Shown: piece after piece, positions 8,477-15,670 of the stretch
How positions within the stretch are numbered: position 1 is the first letter of the stretch
Layout of the letters: each line of letters starts with the position of its first letter
Assembly (NCBI GenBank): GCA_963836405.1
Contig: CAWIJL010000009.1
Coordinates: 310,001-374,000, forward strand
DNA: 64,000 bases
Origin: CAWIJJ01 sp963836405
GTDB lineage: Bacteria > Acidobacteriota > Terriglobia > Bryobacterales > Bryobacteraceae
Direction of reading: 5' to 3'
Program-made: the position numbers and the translations under genes
The notes under the pieces: model-generated
Databases searched by the model: none
What the model saw: only the letters and a program-made list of their open reading frames with translations
Told to the model about the DNA's origin: nothing

Positions 8477-10046
8477 TCAGTCTCTTCCTTCGACAACGGC
8501 GAGGAGGCGTTCGCGGCGATCGCGAAACACGGGGCCGGCGGCGCGCAACGAGACGGCGTAGGCGGCGGCGGCAAGTCCCACGATGGGGATGGCGATCCAC
8601 CAGTTGGCCGGGGATACGAGCGCAGGCGCGAACCTCGCCATTACCTGCGGGATGGCGATGCAGAGAAGCACGCCGCCGATCAGCAGGATGTTGCCGCCGA
8701 GCGAGAGGTCGTTACCGAAATTATTGGAGTAGTTGCCGCGGCGGGGATTGAGCAGTCCCACCCAAACCGCGGCCGCGTGGAACAGCAGCGCGCCGGCAAC
8801 GCCGCTGAGCAGGAGCATGACGATCTGCCGGGGGTCAAACGGGCGCGGCGCGAAGTACAACCAGACGATGGCGGCGAGGGGCAGCACGGAGGTAGCGAGC
8901 AGAAGCGAGGCGTAACTGCCCGTGCGCAGGCTGGCGCCGGGCGGGGTGGGCAGCAGCAGGAGTCGGCGGAATGCGCCGCCCACGTAGCCGTACTGATTCA
9001 CGGCCATTCGGGCAACCGCGAAGAAGGTGGCGATGGGGAAACGTTCCGAGCGCGGCCACGAACAGGGCATCCGCGCGGCCGTTGCGAGTCATATTGAAGG
9101 TGATGAAGCCGGTCAGCGGAAGGGTCATCAGGTAGAGCATGCGGAAGCGGGTATTGCGGATATAGAAGCGCAGCCAGTGGGCGACGAAGGGACCGTGTTC
9201 CGGGCCGAAGAGGGCGCCCAGGCGCTCATACGGGCTGTCCCAGGTCATTTTGCGCGCCTCCGTGGAACGGACGGCCACAGGGAGCCGTTCGAGGTAAACC
9301 AGCAACAGCAGCACCGCCGCGAGCCAGAGCAGGAGGATGCCGAAACCCTGGAGGGCACCGGCCGAATTCGTCATTAGCGCGGCGGCGCCGAAGGGCGGCG
9401 TTCCTCCTAGCACCTTGAGCGCCGCCGGCGCGAAGCCGGGATATTTCTTGGTGAGGGGCACGGCGAGGGAGGGCAGGAGCGCCAAGGACATGATCAGGCC
9501 CATGAGCATCAGGTTGCCGGATTTGCGCCGCATCAGGCGGTCGATCCCCTCTGCGATCAGGCGCGCCAGGGCATAGTTCACCACGAACAGCAGCAGTACG
9601 GCTATCAGGCCCGGAAGCAAGGGGAGGCCTCCGAACGCGTACAGGCCGACGGCGAGCCCGAGGCCGAGTGCGAGGATCAAAAACCAGAACGGGTCCACGA
9701 TGCCGATCAGGTGGCGTGCGAGGAAGCGCTCGCGGGCATTGACGGGATACCGGCGCAACTCGGTGCCGGAGAAAATGGCGTTCATCCCAAAGCCCAGAAC
9801 CACGCTGCCGAGCAGCGCCTGCGCGAACAGGAACGTGAGCACCACCTGGGCCACTTTAAGGGCCTTGCCGGTGCGGATCGCAATCAGGGCCGTGCCGAAG
9901 CCTCCGCTGATGATGAGCATGAATAGCAGAAAGAAGAGCAGGTAGCCGGCAAAGAAGAGCGCGATTCTGCCGTTGCGGCTGCGGGTCTTCGCCCACATCA
10001 GCTTATACCGGAGACGGATGAGATTTCCGATGAGAGTGGTGTTCAT
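8477..10046 (-). CDS. ABC transporter permease (one frameshift)
   Basis: A permease of about 522 residues. The first 330 residues, from ATG 10046, are read in one frame and the last 195 in another; the shift lies near 9040 between FVAALGTFP and ATFFAVARM. There are 10-12 hydrophobic helices, including FAGYLLFFLLFMLI, FWFLILALGLGLAVGL and LLLSGVAGALLF. The protein is of the ABC-2 style large-permease type, with MRNA/ERLP loops between helices, and its ATPase follows immediately. The start overlaps the upstream membrane protein gene by 4 bases (ATGA), so the genes are translationally coupled. One missing or extra base explains the break, and the downstream part keeps typical membrane-protein composition, so a sequencing error is likely. 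Confidence 0.8.
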
Positions 10047-10636
10047 TGATTGGCCTGCTCGAGAGAGGCACGGAGAGAGGCAAGCTGGTTAAGCAGAGGC
10101 CGGCACTCGGCTTCAAAACGCTTGCGCCGGATGAAGAGGCCGAGGCAAATGGCGGCCACGCACAGGGCGGACCCGGCCAGGTGAATGGCGATGCGGGGGG
10201 AGCGCCCGGCCGACCAGGCTTCGCCGAAGAACATGATATTGAACCCGCCCAGCACGGTGAGGAAGAAAATCCAGTACTGGCGGCGGAACGGGCTGCGCTG
10301 CGCGAGCAGGCTGAGGTGGGCCTGTTGGACGAAGGCAAGCGAAGGCGCGGAGAAGTCCAGGCCGGCGATGCGCCGCTGTTTGCGCCAGTCCATGGCAATC
10401 ATGAGGACCGCGCCGGCGGCGATCCACAGCATGCCGGCGACGAACCAGGGCGAGCGCGCCATGTATGCGGACCACGCGAGCATGGACGCGACGAGGAGCA
10501 ACTTCGCCGAATTGATCCGGTCTTGCCGGCGCCCGTAGCGGCGGAACCCGGCCGCGGTGAGGGCGGGGTCGAAGGCGAGGGCCCGCGGTTGCGGCTGCGC
10601 CTGCCAGACCGACTGGAGCTGCTCAAAATGCGCCAT
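10043..10636 (-). CDS. Membrane protein encoded between ECF sigma factor and ABC permease
   Basis: A 197-residue protein with a soluble N-terminal stretch (1-40) and four hydrophobic helices (about 46-64, 67-85, 120-138 and 148-168), then a basic, helical C-terminus. It overlaps the sigma factor gene by 14 bases and the permease gene by 4. Position directly after an ECF sigma gene is where anti-sigma factors usually lie, but I see no zinc-binding HxxxCxxC motif, so if it is an anti-sigma factor it is not of the ZAS type. It could equally be an accessory subunit of the transporter. No family recognised. Confidence 0.6.
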   Translation of the reverse strand: MAHFEQLQSVWQAQPQPRALAFDPALTAAGFRRYGRRQDRINSAKLLLVASMLAWSAYMARSPWFVAGMLWIAAGAVLMIAMDWRKQRRIAGLDFSAPSLAFVQQAHLSLLAQRSPFRRQYWIFFLTVLGGFNIMFFGEAWSAGRSPRIAIHLAGSALCVAAICLGLFIRRKRFEAECRPLLNQLASLRASLEQANQ

Positions 10637-11129
10637 GGAACACCTCCGTCATGGTCTCTTCGAGCGACTGCTTGATGCGGGCGATCTTAACCCCCACGTA
10701 GTTTACGGTGAGCCCGGTGACCTCGGCAATCTCCTTGTAACTGAGGCTTTCGAGCAGCAAGGTGATGATGACCCGGTCCTGGTCCGGGAGCGCGGCGATG
10801 GCGCGGCGCAGGGCGGCGAGCTTTTCTTCCTGCTCGAGGTTCTGGTGCACGCCGCGGGAAAGGTCCGGCAGATCGGGAAGGGGCTCGGTGGGCCGGCGGC
10901 GGCGGCGGTGAACGAGGGCGGTGTTGACGGCGATACGGAAGAGCCACGTGGAAGCCTGGGAATCGCCGCGGAATCCGGGAAGGCTGTTCCAGACGTTGGT
11001 CATGATCTCCTGGAAAAGGTCCTCGACCTCGGCGGCCGGACCCAGGTACCCATAGCAGAGACGCTCAATGCGCGAACGGTGTTCGCCAAACAGCCGGAGG
11101 AAAATCTGTTCCCGTTCCGCGTGAGTCAT
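10623..11129 (-). CDS. ECF-family RNA polymerase sigma factor
   Basis: A 168-residue two-domain sigma factor. Region 2 is visible at DLFQEIMTNVWNSL and GFRGDSQASTWLFRIAVN. A basic, proline-rich linker (HRRRRRPTEPLPDLPD) follows, then region 4 with LPDQDRVIITLLL and the helix-turn-helix SYKEIAEVTGLTVNYV. It is the first gene of a four-gene minus-strand operon with the membrane protein, permease and ATPase. It probably directs transcription of its own operon and perhaps a wider envelope response. An adjacent canonical anti-sigma factor is not recognised. Confidence 0.92.
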   Translation of the reverse strand: MTHAEREQIFLRLFGEHRSRIERLCYGYLGPAAEVEDLFQEIMTNVWNSLPGFRGDSQASTWLFRIAVNTALVHRRRRRPTEPLPDLPDLSRGVHQNLEQEEKLAALRRAIAALPDQDRVIITLLLESLSYKEIAEVTGLTVNYVGVKIARIKQSLEETMTEVFHGAF

Positions 11130-11165
11130 CTTTACAAACCATTAGTTGCGCGTGCGTGAGATTTA

Positions 11166-12437
11166 TTACACACGCGGGCGGATGACTTCGGCATCGAGAT
11201 AGGGGCGCAGGGCTTCGGGCACCACCACGGTACCGTCCTTCTGCTGGTAATTTTCGACGATGGCGACCCAGGTGCGGCCGACCGCGAGGCCGCTGCCGTT
11301 AAGGGTGTGGAGCGGCTCGGATCTTTTGCCGGTGCGCATGCGGATGCCGGCGCGCCGCGCCTGGAAGGCTTCGAAATTGGAACAGGAGGAGATCTCCTTG
11401 TAGCCGTTCTGGCCGGGCAGCCATACCTCGATGTCGTAGGTTTTGGCGGAGGCGAAGCCCATGTCGCCGGTGCAGAGCACCACCGTGCGGAACGGAAGGC
11501 CGAGGCGGCGGAGGATGTCTTCAGCGTCTGCGGTGAGTTTCTCGAGCTCGTCGTAGCTCTGGTCGGGCCGCGCGAACTTGACCAGTTCGACCTTCTGGAA
11601 CTGGTGCTGGCGGATGATGCCGCGGACATCGCGGCCATAGGATCCGGCCTCGCTGCGGAAGCAGGGGGTGTAGGCGCAGAGACGGAGGGGAAGGTCGGCG
11701 GCGTCCAGGTTCTCGTCGCGAAAGATGTTGGTGACGGGCACTTCGGCGGTGGGAATCAGCCATAAGTCGTGTTCCTCACACTTGAAAAGGTCTTCCTTGA
11801 ACTTGGGAAGCTGGCCGGTGCCGAAGAGGCTCTGGGAGTTGACCAGAAACGGGGGCAGTACCTCGGTGTAGCCGTGCTCGCGGGTGTGCACGTCGAGCAT
11901 GAAGTTGATGAGCGCGCGCTCGAGTTTTGCGCCCATGCCCCAGTAGAGGGCGAAGCGGGCGCCGGTAATTTTGGCGGCGCGATCGAAATCGAGGATGCCG
12001 AGGCGGGGCCCGAGATCCCAGTGGGCCTGGGGCTCGAAATCGAACTGCGGCGGCCGGCCGACGCGCCGGACTTCCACGTTGGCGGATTCGTCTTTGCCGG
12101 CGGGCACGGAGTCGTGGGGGATGTTGGGAATGCCGGAGAGGAGGTTTTGAAACTCGTCGTCGAGGGCTTTGACCTGTTCGTCCAGGGCGGACATTTCACC
12201 GGCCATGGCGCGCACCTGGGCCTGGCGCTCGGTGGTGTCGGTTCCTTCGCGGCGCAGGCGGGCGATCTCCGCACTTTCGGCGTTACGGCGCGCCTTCAGT
12301 TGTTCGGACCGGGAGATGGCGGCGCGGCGGTCGCGGTCGAGCTCGCGAAAGCGGTCGAGGTCAGGCGCATTTCCGCGAGTCGCCAGCCGCTCTGCAATGC
12401 GCTCGAAATTGGTCCGGAAATGAGAGAGATCGTGCAT
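11166..12437 (-). CDS. serS: Serine--tRNA ligase
   Basis: A complete 423-residue class II aminoacyl-tRNA synthetase that charges tRNA-Ser (and tRNA-Sec) with serine. The N-terminal antiparallel coiled-coil arm (about 25-105) that grips the long variable arm of the tRNA is clear. Motif 2 reads CFRSEAGSYGRDVRG and motif 3 contains LHTLNGSGLAVGRTW. The family signature FQARRAGIRMRT is present. Length matches the family. It starts at ATG 12437. It is followed after 36 bases by the ECF sigma gene on the same strand but is probably a separate transcript. The small zinc-ribbon gene lies 30 bases upstream and may be its operon leader. Confidence 0.96.
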   Translation of the reverse strand: MHDLSHFRTNFERIAERLATRGNAPDLDRFRELDRDRRAAISRSEQLKARRNAESAEIARLRREGTDTTERQAQVRAMAGEMSALDEQVKALDDEFQNLLSGIPNIPHDSVPAGKDESANVEVRRVGRPPQFDFEPQAHWDLGPRLGILDFDRAAKITGARFALYWGMGAKLERALINFMLDVHTREHGYTEVLPPFLVNSQSLFGTGQLPKFKEDLFKCEEHDLWLIPTAEVPVTNIFRDENLDAADLPLRLCAYTPCFRSEAGSYGRDVRGIIRQHQFQKVELVKFARPDQSYDELEKLTADAEDILRRLGLPFRTVVLCTGDMGFASAKTYDIEVWLPGQNGYKEISSCSNFEAFQARRAGIRMRTGKRSEPLHTLNGSGLAVGRTWVAIVENYQQKDGTVVVPEALRPYLDAEVIRPRV

Positions 12438-12467
12438 GACCCTCCATGCTAACGCATGCGTGGAGGG

Positions 12468-12608
12468 CTATTCTTCGTCGTCCTCGACTTTCACGGGTTC
12501 GAGATCTTCAGCCTCAAAAATCTGGCGGCAATCGAGGCACTCCACATAGTCGACGCCGTCGCGGCGGGCGATAATCTGGGTGCGGTTGTGGTCACAAGCG
12601 GTCTGCAT
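12468..12608 (-). CDS. Small zinc-ribbon-like protein (46 aa)
   Basis: A 46-residue frame starting at ATG 12608 and ending at a TAG read from 12470-12468. It begins MQTACDHNRT and contains a second knuckle VECLDCRQIF, giving C-x-H plus C-x-x-C, then an acidic tail (EDLEPVKVEDDEE). This is the layout of a minimal zinc ribbon in which C5/H7 and C24/C27 would hold one metal ion. It lies 30 bases upstream of serS on the same strand. I do not recognise a named family. The acidic tail and conserved ligands argue for a real protein rather than chance, but expression is unproven. Confidence 0.6.
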   Translation of the reverse strand: MQTACDHNRTQIIARRDGVDYVECLDCRQIFEAEDLEPVKVEDDEE

Positions 12609-12716
12609 AACCTACGCTTAGATGAGATTTATTCTAACCGCGTACAGGGTGTTGTCAAGTCCCCCCCCAGACAGGACAACTGATACCCGTGCCCGCCAGG
12701 AGTTACAATCCCGGTG

Positions 12717-13688
12717 ATGCCCTTCCCCATCCACCGCCCCCGCCGGTTGCGGGCCAGCGAGAGCCTGCGCAATTTGGTGCGCGAAACGCACCTGCACCCG
12801 GAGCAATTCATCCTGCCGCTTTTCGTCTGCCCGGGCGAAGGGGTGAAGCGTGAAATCGGAGCGATGCCCGGCAATTACCAGATGTCCATCGACGAATTGG
12901 TGAAGGAATGCCTGGAGGTGCAGGCGCTGGGCATCGGCGGGGTGATCCTGTTCGGGCTGCCGGAAACCAAGGACGAGATGGCGACCGGAGCTTACGACGA
13001 GAACGGGATCGTGCAGCGGGCGATTCGCGCCATCCGCGCCGAAACGCGGAAGCTGCTGGTGCTCACCGATGTCTGCAATTGCGAGTACACCAGCCACGGG
13101 CATTGCGGGTACGTCAAAGACGGCGACGTGGATAACGATACGACGCTGCAATGGCTGGCCAAGTCGGCGCTGTCGCATGCCCGCGCGGGGGCGGACATCG
13201 TGGCTCCCTCGGACATGATGGATGGACGGGTGTGGGCGATCCGGCAGGCGCTTGACGCCAACGGTTTCGAGAAGATACCGATCCTGTCCTATGCGGCCAA
13301 GTTCGCGTCCGTATTTTACGGCCCGTTTCGCGAGGCGGCGGAATCGGCGCCGCAGTTCGGCGACCGGCGCAGCTACCAGATGGATCCGGCCAACGGCAGG
13401 GAGGCGATGCGGGAGATCGCGCTCGACCTGGAGGAGGGCGCGGATATCATTATGGTGAAGCCGGCGCTCGCCTACCTGGACCTCATTGCGGAGGCGCGGC
13501 GGCGGTTCGACGTTCCTATCGCGGCGTACCAGGTGAGCGGCGAATACTCCATGATTCTGGCGGCGGCGCGGAACGGGTGGATCGAAGAAGAGCGGGCCAT
13601 GATGGAAACCCTGACCTCGATTACGCGCGCCGGGGCATCGATCATCCTGACCTATTTCGCCAAACCGGCGGCTCGCCTGCTCGGGTAG
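12717..13688 (+). CDS. hemB: Delta-aminolevulinic acid dehydratase (porphobilinogen synthase)
   Basis: A 323-residue cytoplasmic enzyme that condenses two 5-aminolevulinate molecules into porphobilinogen, the second common step of tetrapyrrole synthesis. The two active-site lysines are present: K195 in SYAAKFASVFYGPFR and K248 in IIMVKPALAYLD. The metal loop DVCNCEYTSHGHCG carries three cysteines, so this is a zinc-type enzyme. The arginine-rich N-terminus PIHRPRRLR is typical. ATG 12717 is preceded by AGGAG at 12698-12702; the in-frame GTG at 12714 is also possible and would add one residue. It is divergent from the zinc-ribbon/serS pair, with a shared control region of about 105 bases. Confidence 0.96.
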   Translation: MPFPIHRPRRLRASESLRNLVRETHLHPEQFILPLFVCPGEGVKREIGAMPGNYQMSIDELVKECLEVQALGIGGVILFGLPETKDEMATGAYDENGIVQRAIRAIRAETRKLLVLTDVCNCEYTSHGHCGYVKDGDVDNDTTLQWLAKSALSHARAGADIVAPSDMMDGRVWAIRQALDANGFEKIPILSYAAKFASVFYGPFREAAESAPQFGDRRSYQMDPANGREAMREIALDLEEGADIIMVKPALAYLDLIAEARRRFDVPIAAYQVSGEYSMILAAARNGWIEEERAMMETLTSITRAGASIILTYFAKPAARLLG

Positions 13689-13743
13689 GACCAAGCGGGC
13701 GATTCCGCTCATTGGCACGATCCCTGCACACGTCCAGCGTGAC

Positions 13744-15276
13744 TTGAAGAACATTCACGTATCGCGTTGGGTAATCGGGTTAACGGCGGGGCTGCTGGTA
13801 TTGGCCGCGGCGGGGTTGATGATCGCGGGCTGGTGGCTTTCTCCGATGGCCAGGCGGCAGATGATCGCCGCGCTCGAAAAAGAGTTCGACAGCAAGGTGG
13901 AGATCGGCTCGCTCTCGGTGGGATTTTTTCCGCAACCGCACGGCACCGTGGAACGGCTGGTCCTCCGCAAGCGGGACGCGGATCCGAGCCTGCCGCCGAT
14001 GATCCGGATTCGCAGGGCGGAGGCGCGGAGCACCTGGCCGGGGTTGCTGGGGGCAAGCAAGAAAGTCCGGCTGGCGAACCTGGAAGGACTGGAGATCACG
14101 CTGGCGCGTGGGCGCGAGGACGACAGTCCGGAGACCGGTGAGGACTCGGGCGCAGGGGAGCGGCCGGGGCTGGAGGTCGCGGAGATTACGGCCGACGGGA
14201 CCGTGCTGCGCATCCTGCCGAAGGACCCCGGGAAGGAACCGCTGGTCTGGGACATCTACAAGCTGCGGCTGAAATCGGTGGGCGCCGAGCGGCCCCTGCA
14301 CTTCGATGCGCAACTGCGGAATGCGAAGCCTCCGGGGCTGATCGAGACGAGCGGCGAGTTCGGGCCGTGGAATGCGCGCGCCCCGCGGCGGACGGCGGTG
14401 AAGGGCACGTACCGTTTTGCGAACGCGGACCTGGGGGATTTCAAGGGGATTGCGGGGAAGCTCTTCTCCACCGGGAAATTCGACGGCGTGCTGGAGCGGC
14501 TGGAGGTGCGGGGCACGACGGACACGCCGGACTTCATGGTGACTTCGGCGGGCAATCCGGTTGACCTGAAAACAGAATTCAGCGCGACGGTGGACGGGAC
14601 GAGCGGAGACACGCTGCTGCACCCGGTGATTGCGACTTTCGGCGGGACGACGGTGAAGACGGAAGGCGGGGTCACCGGCAAGCCCGGCGAAAAGGGCAAG
14701 ACGGTGCGGCTGAACGCTGTGGTGCAGAACGGGTACCTGGCGGATGTGCTGAAGCTCGGGGTGAAGAAGCGGCCGCCGATGACGGGACGGATCAGTTTCC
14801 GCTCGCTGATCGAAATTCCGCCGGGGGATCGCGACATCATGCAGAAGCTGCACCTGGACGGGCGCTTCGACATCGAAGCGGGCAAGTTCACGAGCGCGGA
14901 AACGCAGAAGAAGATATCGGGATTGAGTGAGCGGGCGCAGGGCGATCCGGAGGGCGGCGGCGACGCGGACGTGCTCAGCAACCTGCGCGGCCGGTTCCGG
15001 CTGAAGGGCGGCGTGATCACGATGAACGGCCTGCAATTCGGGGTTCCGGGGGCGGACATCCGGCTGAACGGCACGTATGCGCTCGAAGGCGGCGCGCTCG
15101 ATTTCCGCGGCACGGCGAGGACCGACGCGAAGGTCTCGCAAATGACGACGGGCTGGAAATCGTTCCTGCTGAAGGCGCTCGACCCGTTCTTCAAGAAGCA
15201 GCAGGCGGGCGCGGTGATTCCGATTCACATCGGCGGCACCCGCGAGGATCCTTCCTTCGGACTGCGGCTTCATTAA
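13744..15276 (+). CDS. AsmA-like membrane-anchored protein
   Basis: A protein of about 510 residues with one N-terminal membrane helix (about 10-32) followed by a long periplasmic region. The region just after the helix (ALEKEFDSKVEIGSLSVGFF) and the C-terminal half, with repeated beta-strand motifs such as GRFRLKGGVITMNGLQFGV and IRLNGTYALEGG, match the AsmA/TamB-like repeating beta-groove family. That family is linked to outer-membrane assembly and lipid transport between the membranes. The start at TTG 13744 is a choice of necessity, because the helix begins right after it and no better codon precedes it. Start confidence is modest. It stands alone between hemB and padR. Confidence 0.75.
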   Translation: MKNIHVSRWVIGLTAGLLVLAAAGLMIAGWWLSPMARRQMIAALEKEFDSKVEIGSLSVGFFPQPHGTVERLVLRKRDADPSLPPMIRIRRAEARSTWPGLLGASKKVRLANLEGLEITLARGREDDSPETGEDSGAGERPGLEVAEITADGTVLRILPKDPGKEPLVWDIYKLRLKSVGAERPLHFDAQLRNAKPPGLIETSGEFGPWNARAPRRTAVKGTYRFANADLGDFKGIAGKLFSTGKFDGVLERLEVRGTTDTPDFMVTSAGNPVDLKTEFSATVDGTSGDTLLHPVIATFGGTTVKTEGGVTGKPGEKGKTVRLNAVVQNGYLADVLKLGVKKRPPMTGRISFRSLIEIPPGDRDIMQKLHLDGRFDIEAGKFTSAETQKKISGLSERAQGDPEGGGDADVLSNLRGRFRLKGGVITMNGLQFGVPGADIRLNGTYALEGGALDFRGTARTDAKVSQMTTGWKSFLLKALDPFFKKQQAGAVIPIHIGGTREDPSFGLRLH

Positions 15277-15291
15277 GGCGCTCAGGGGAAC

Positions 15292-15321
15292 TTGACACCT
15301 GGCTGCCGGCATGGATACGAT
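15292..15321 (+). promoter_or_regulatory. Sigma-70-type promoter of the padR-ADOP pair
   Basis: TTGACA at 15292-15297, an 18-base spacer and TACGAT at 15316-15321, 16 bases upstream of the padR ATG. The very short leader and a match overlapping likely PadR operator space suggest autorepression, as is usual for padR genes. Confidence 0.5.
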
Positions 15322-15336
15322 ACCCCTATACAATTT

Positions 15337-15663
15337 ATGCCTAAGCACGATATGCCTTCCGGCGCGCTCACCCTGCTGATCCTGCGGGTCCTCAAACCCG
15401 GGCCGCTGCACGGCTACGCGATTGCGCAGCGGATTCATGCACTCTCATCGGAAGTGCTTCAGGTGGAAGAAGGGGCGCTCTATCCCGCGCTCCAGAAGAT
15501 CCAGCTCAAGGGCTGGGCCACGGCCGAGTGGGGCATTTCGGAAACCAACCGCAAGGTGCGTTTCTACCGGCTGACGCCGGCGGGACGGAAACAACTGGCA
15601 GCGGAACTGTCGGACTATCGCCGGGTCCACGAAGCGATCCGTGCCATTCTCGAGACCGCGTGA
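15337..15663 (+). CDS. PadR-family transcriptional regulator
   Basis: A 108-residue winged-helix repressor. The PadR core is evident: GALTLLILRVLKPGPLHGYAIAQRI (helices 1-2), VEEGALYPALQKIQLKGW (recognition helix and wing start), and VRFYRLTPAGRKQL (wing). The C-terminal helix is short, the compact form usually found with acidobacterial ADOP permeases. ATG 15337 sits right after the predicted promoter; translation from the TTG at 15292 would start inside the -35 element. It ends 7 bases before the permease gene, so the pair is co-transcribed and the regulator likely controls the transporter in response to a small-molecule stress. Confidence 0.92.
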   Translation: MPKHDMPSGALTLLILRVLKPGPLHGYAIAQRIHALSSEVLQVEEGALYPALQKIQLKGWATAEWGISETNRKVRFYRLTPAGRKQLAAELSDYRRVHEAIRAILETA

Positions 15664-15670
15664 GGAAGCC

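Noticed and set aside
7742..9097. 451-codon plus-strand frame opposite the ABC transporter genes
   Set aside because: Gly/Glu/Ala-rich shadow frame; the minus strand carries all Walker and signature motifs.
13780..15438. 552-codon minus-strand frame opposite the AsmA-like gene
   Set aside because: Arg/Pro/Leu-rich composition without domains; the plus-strand protein has a signal anchor and family repeats.
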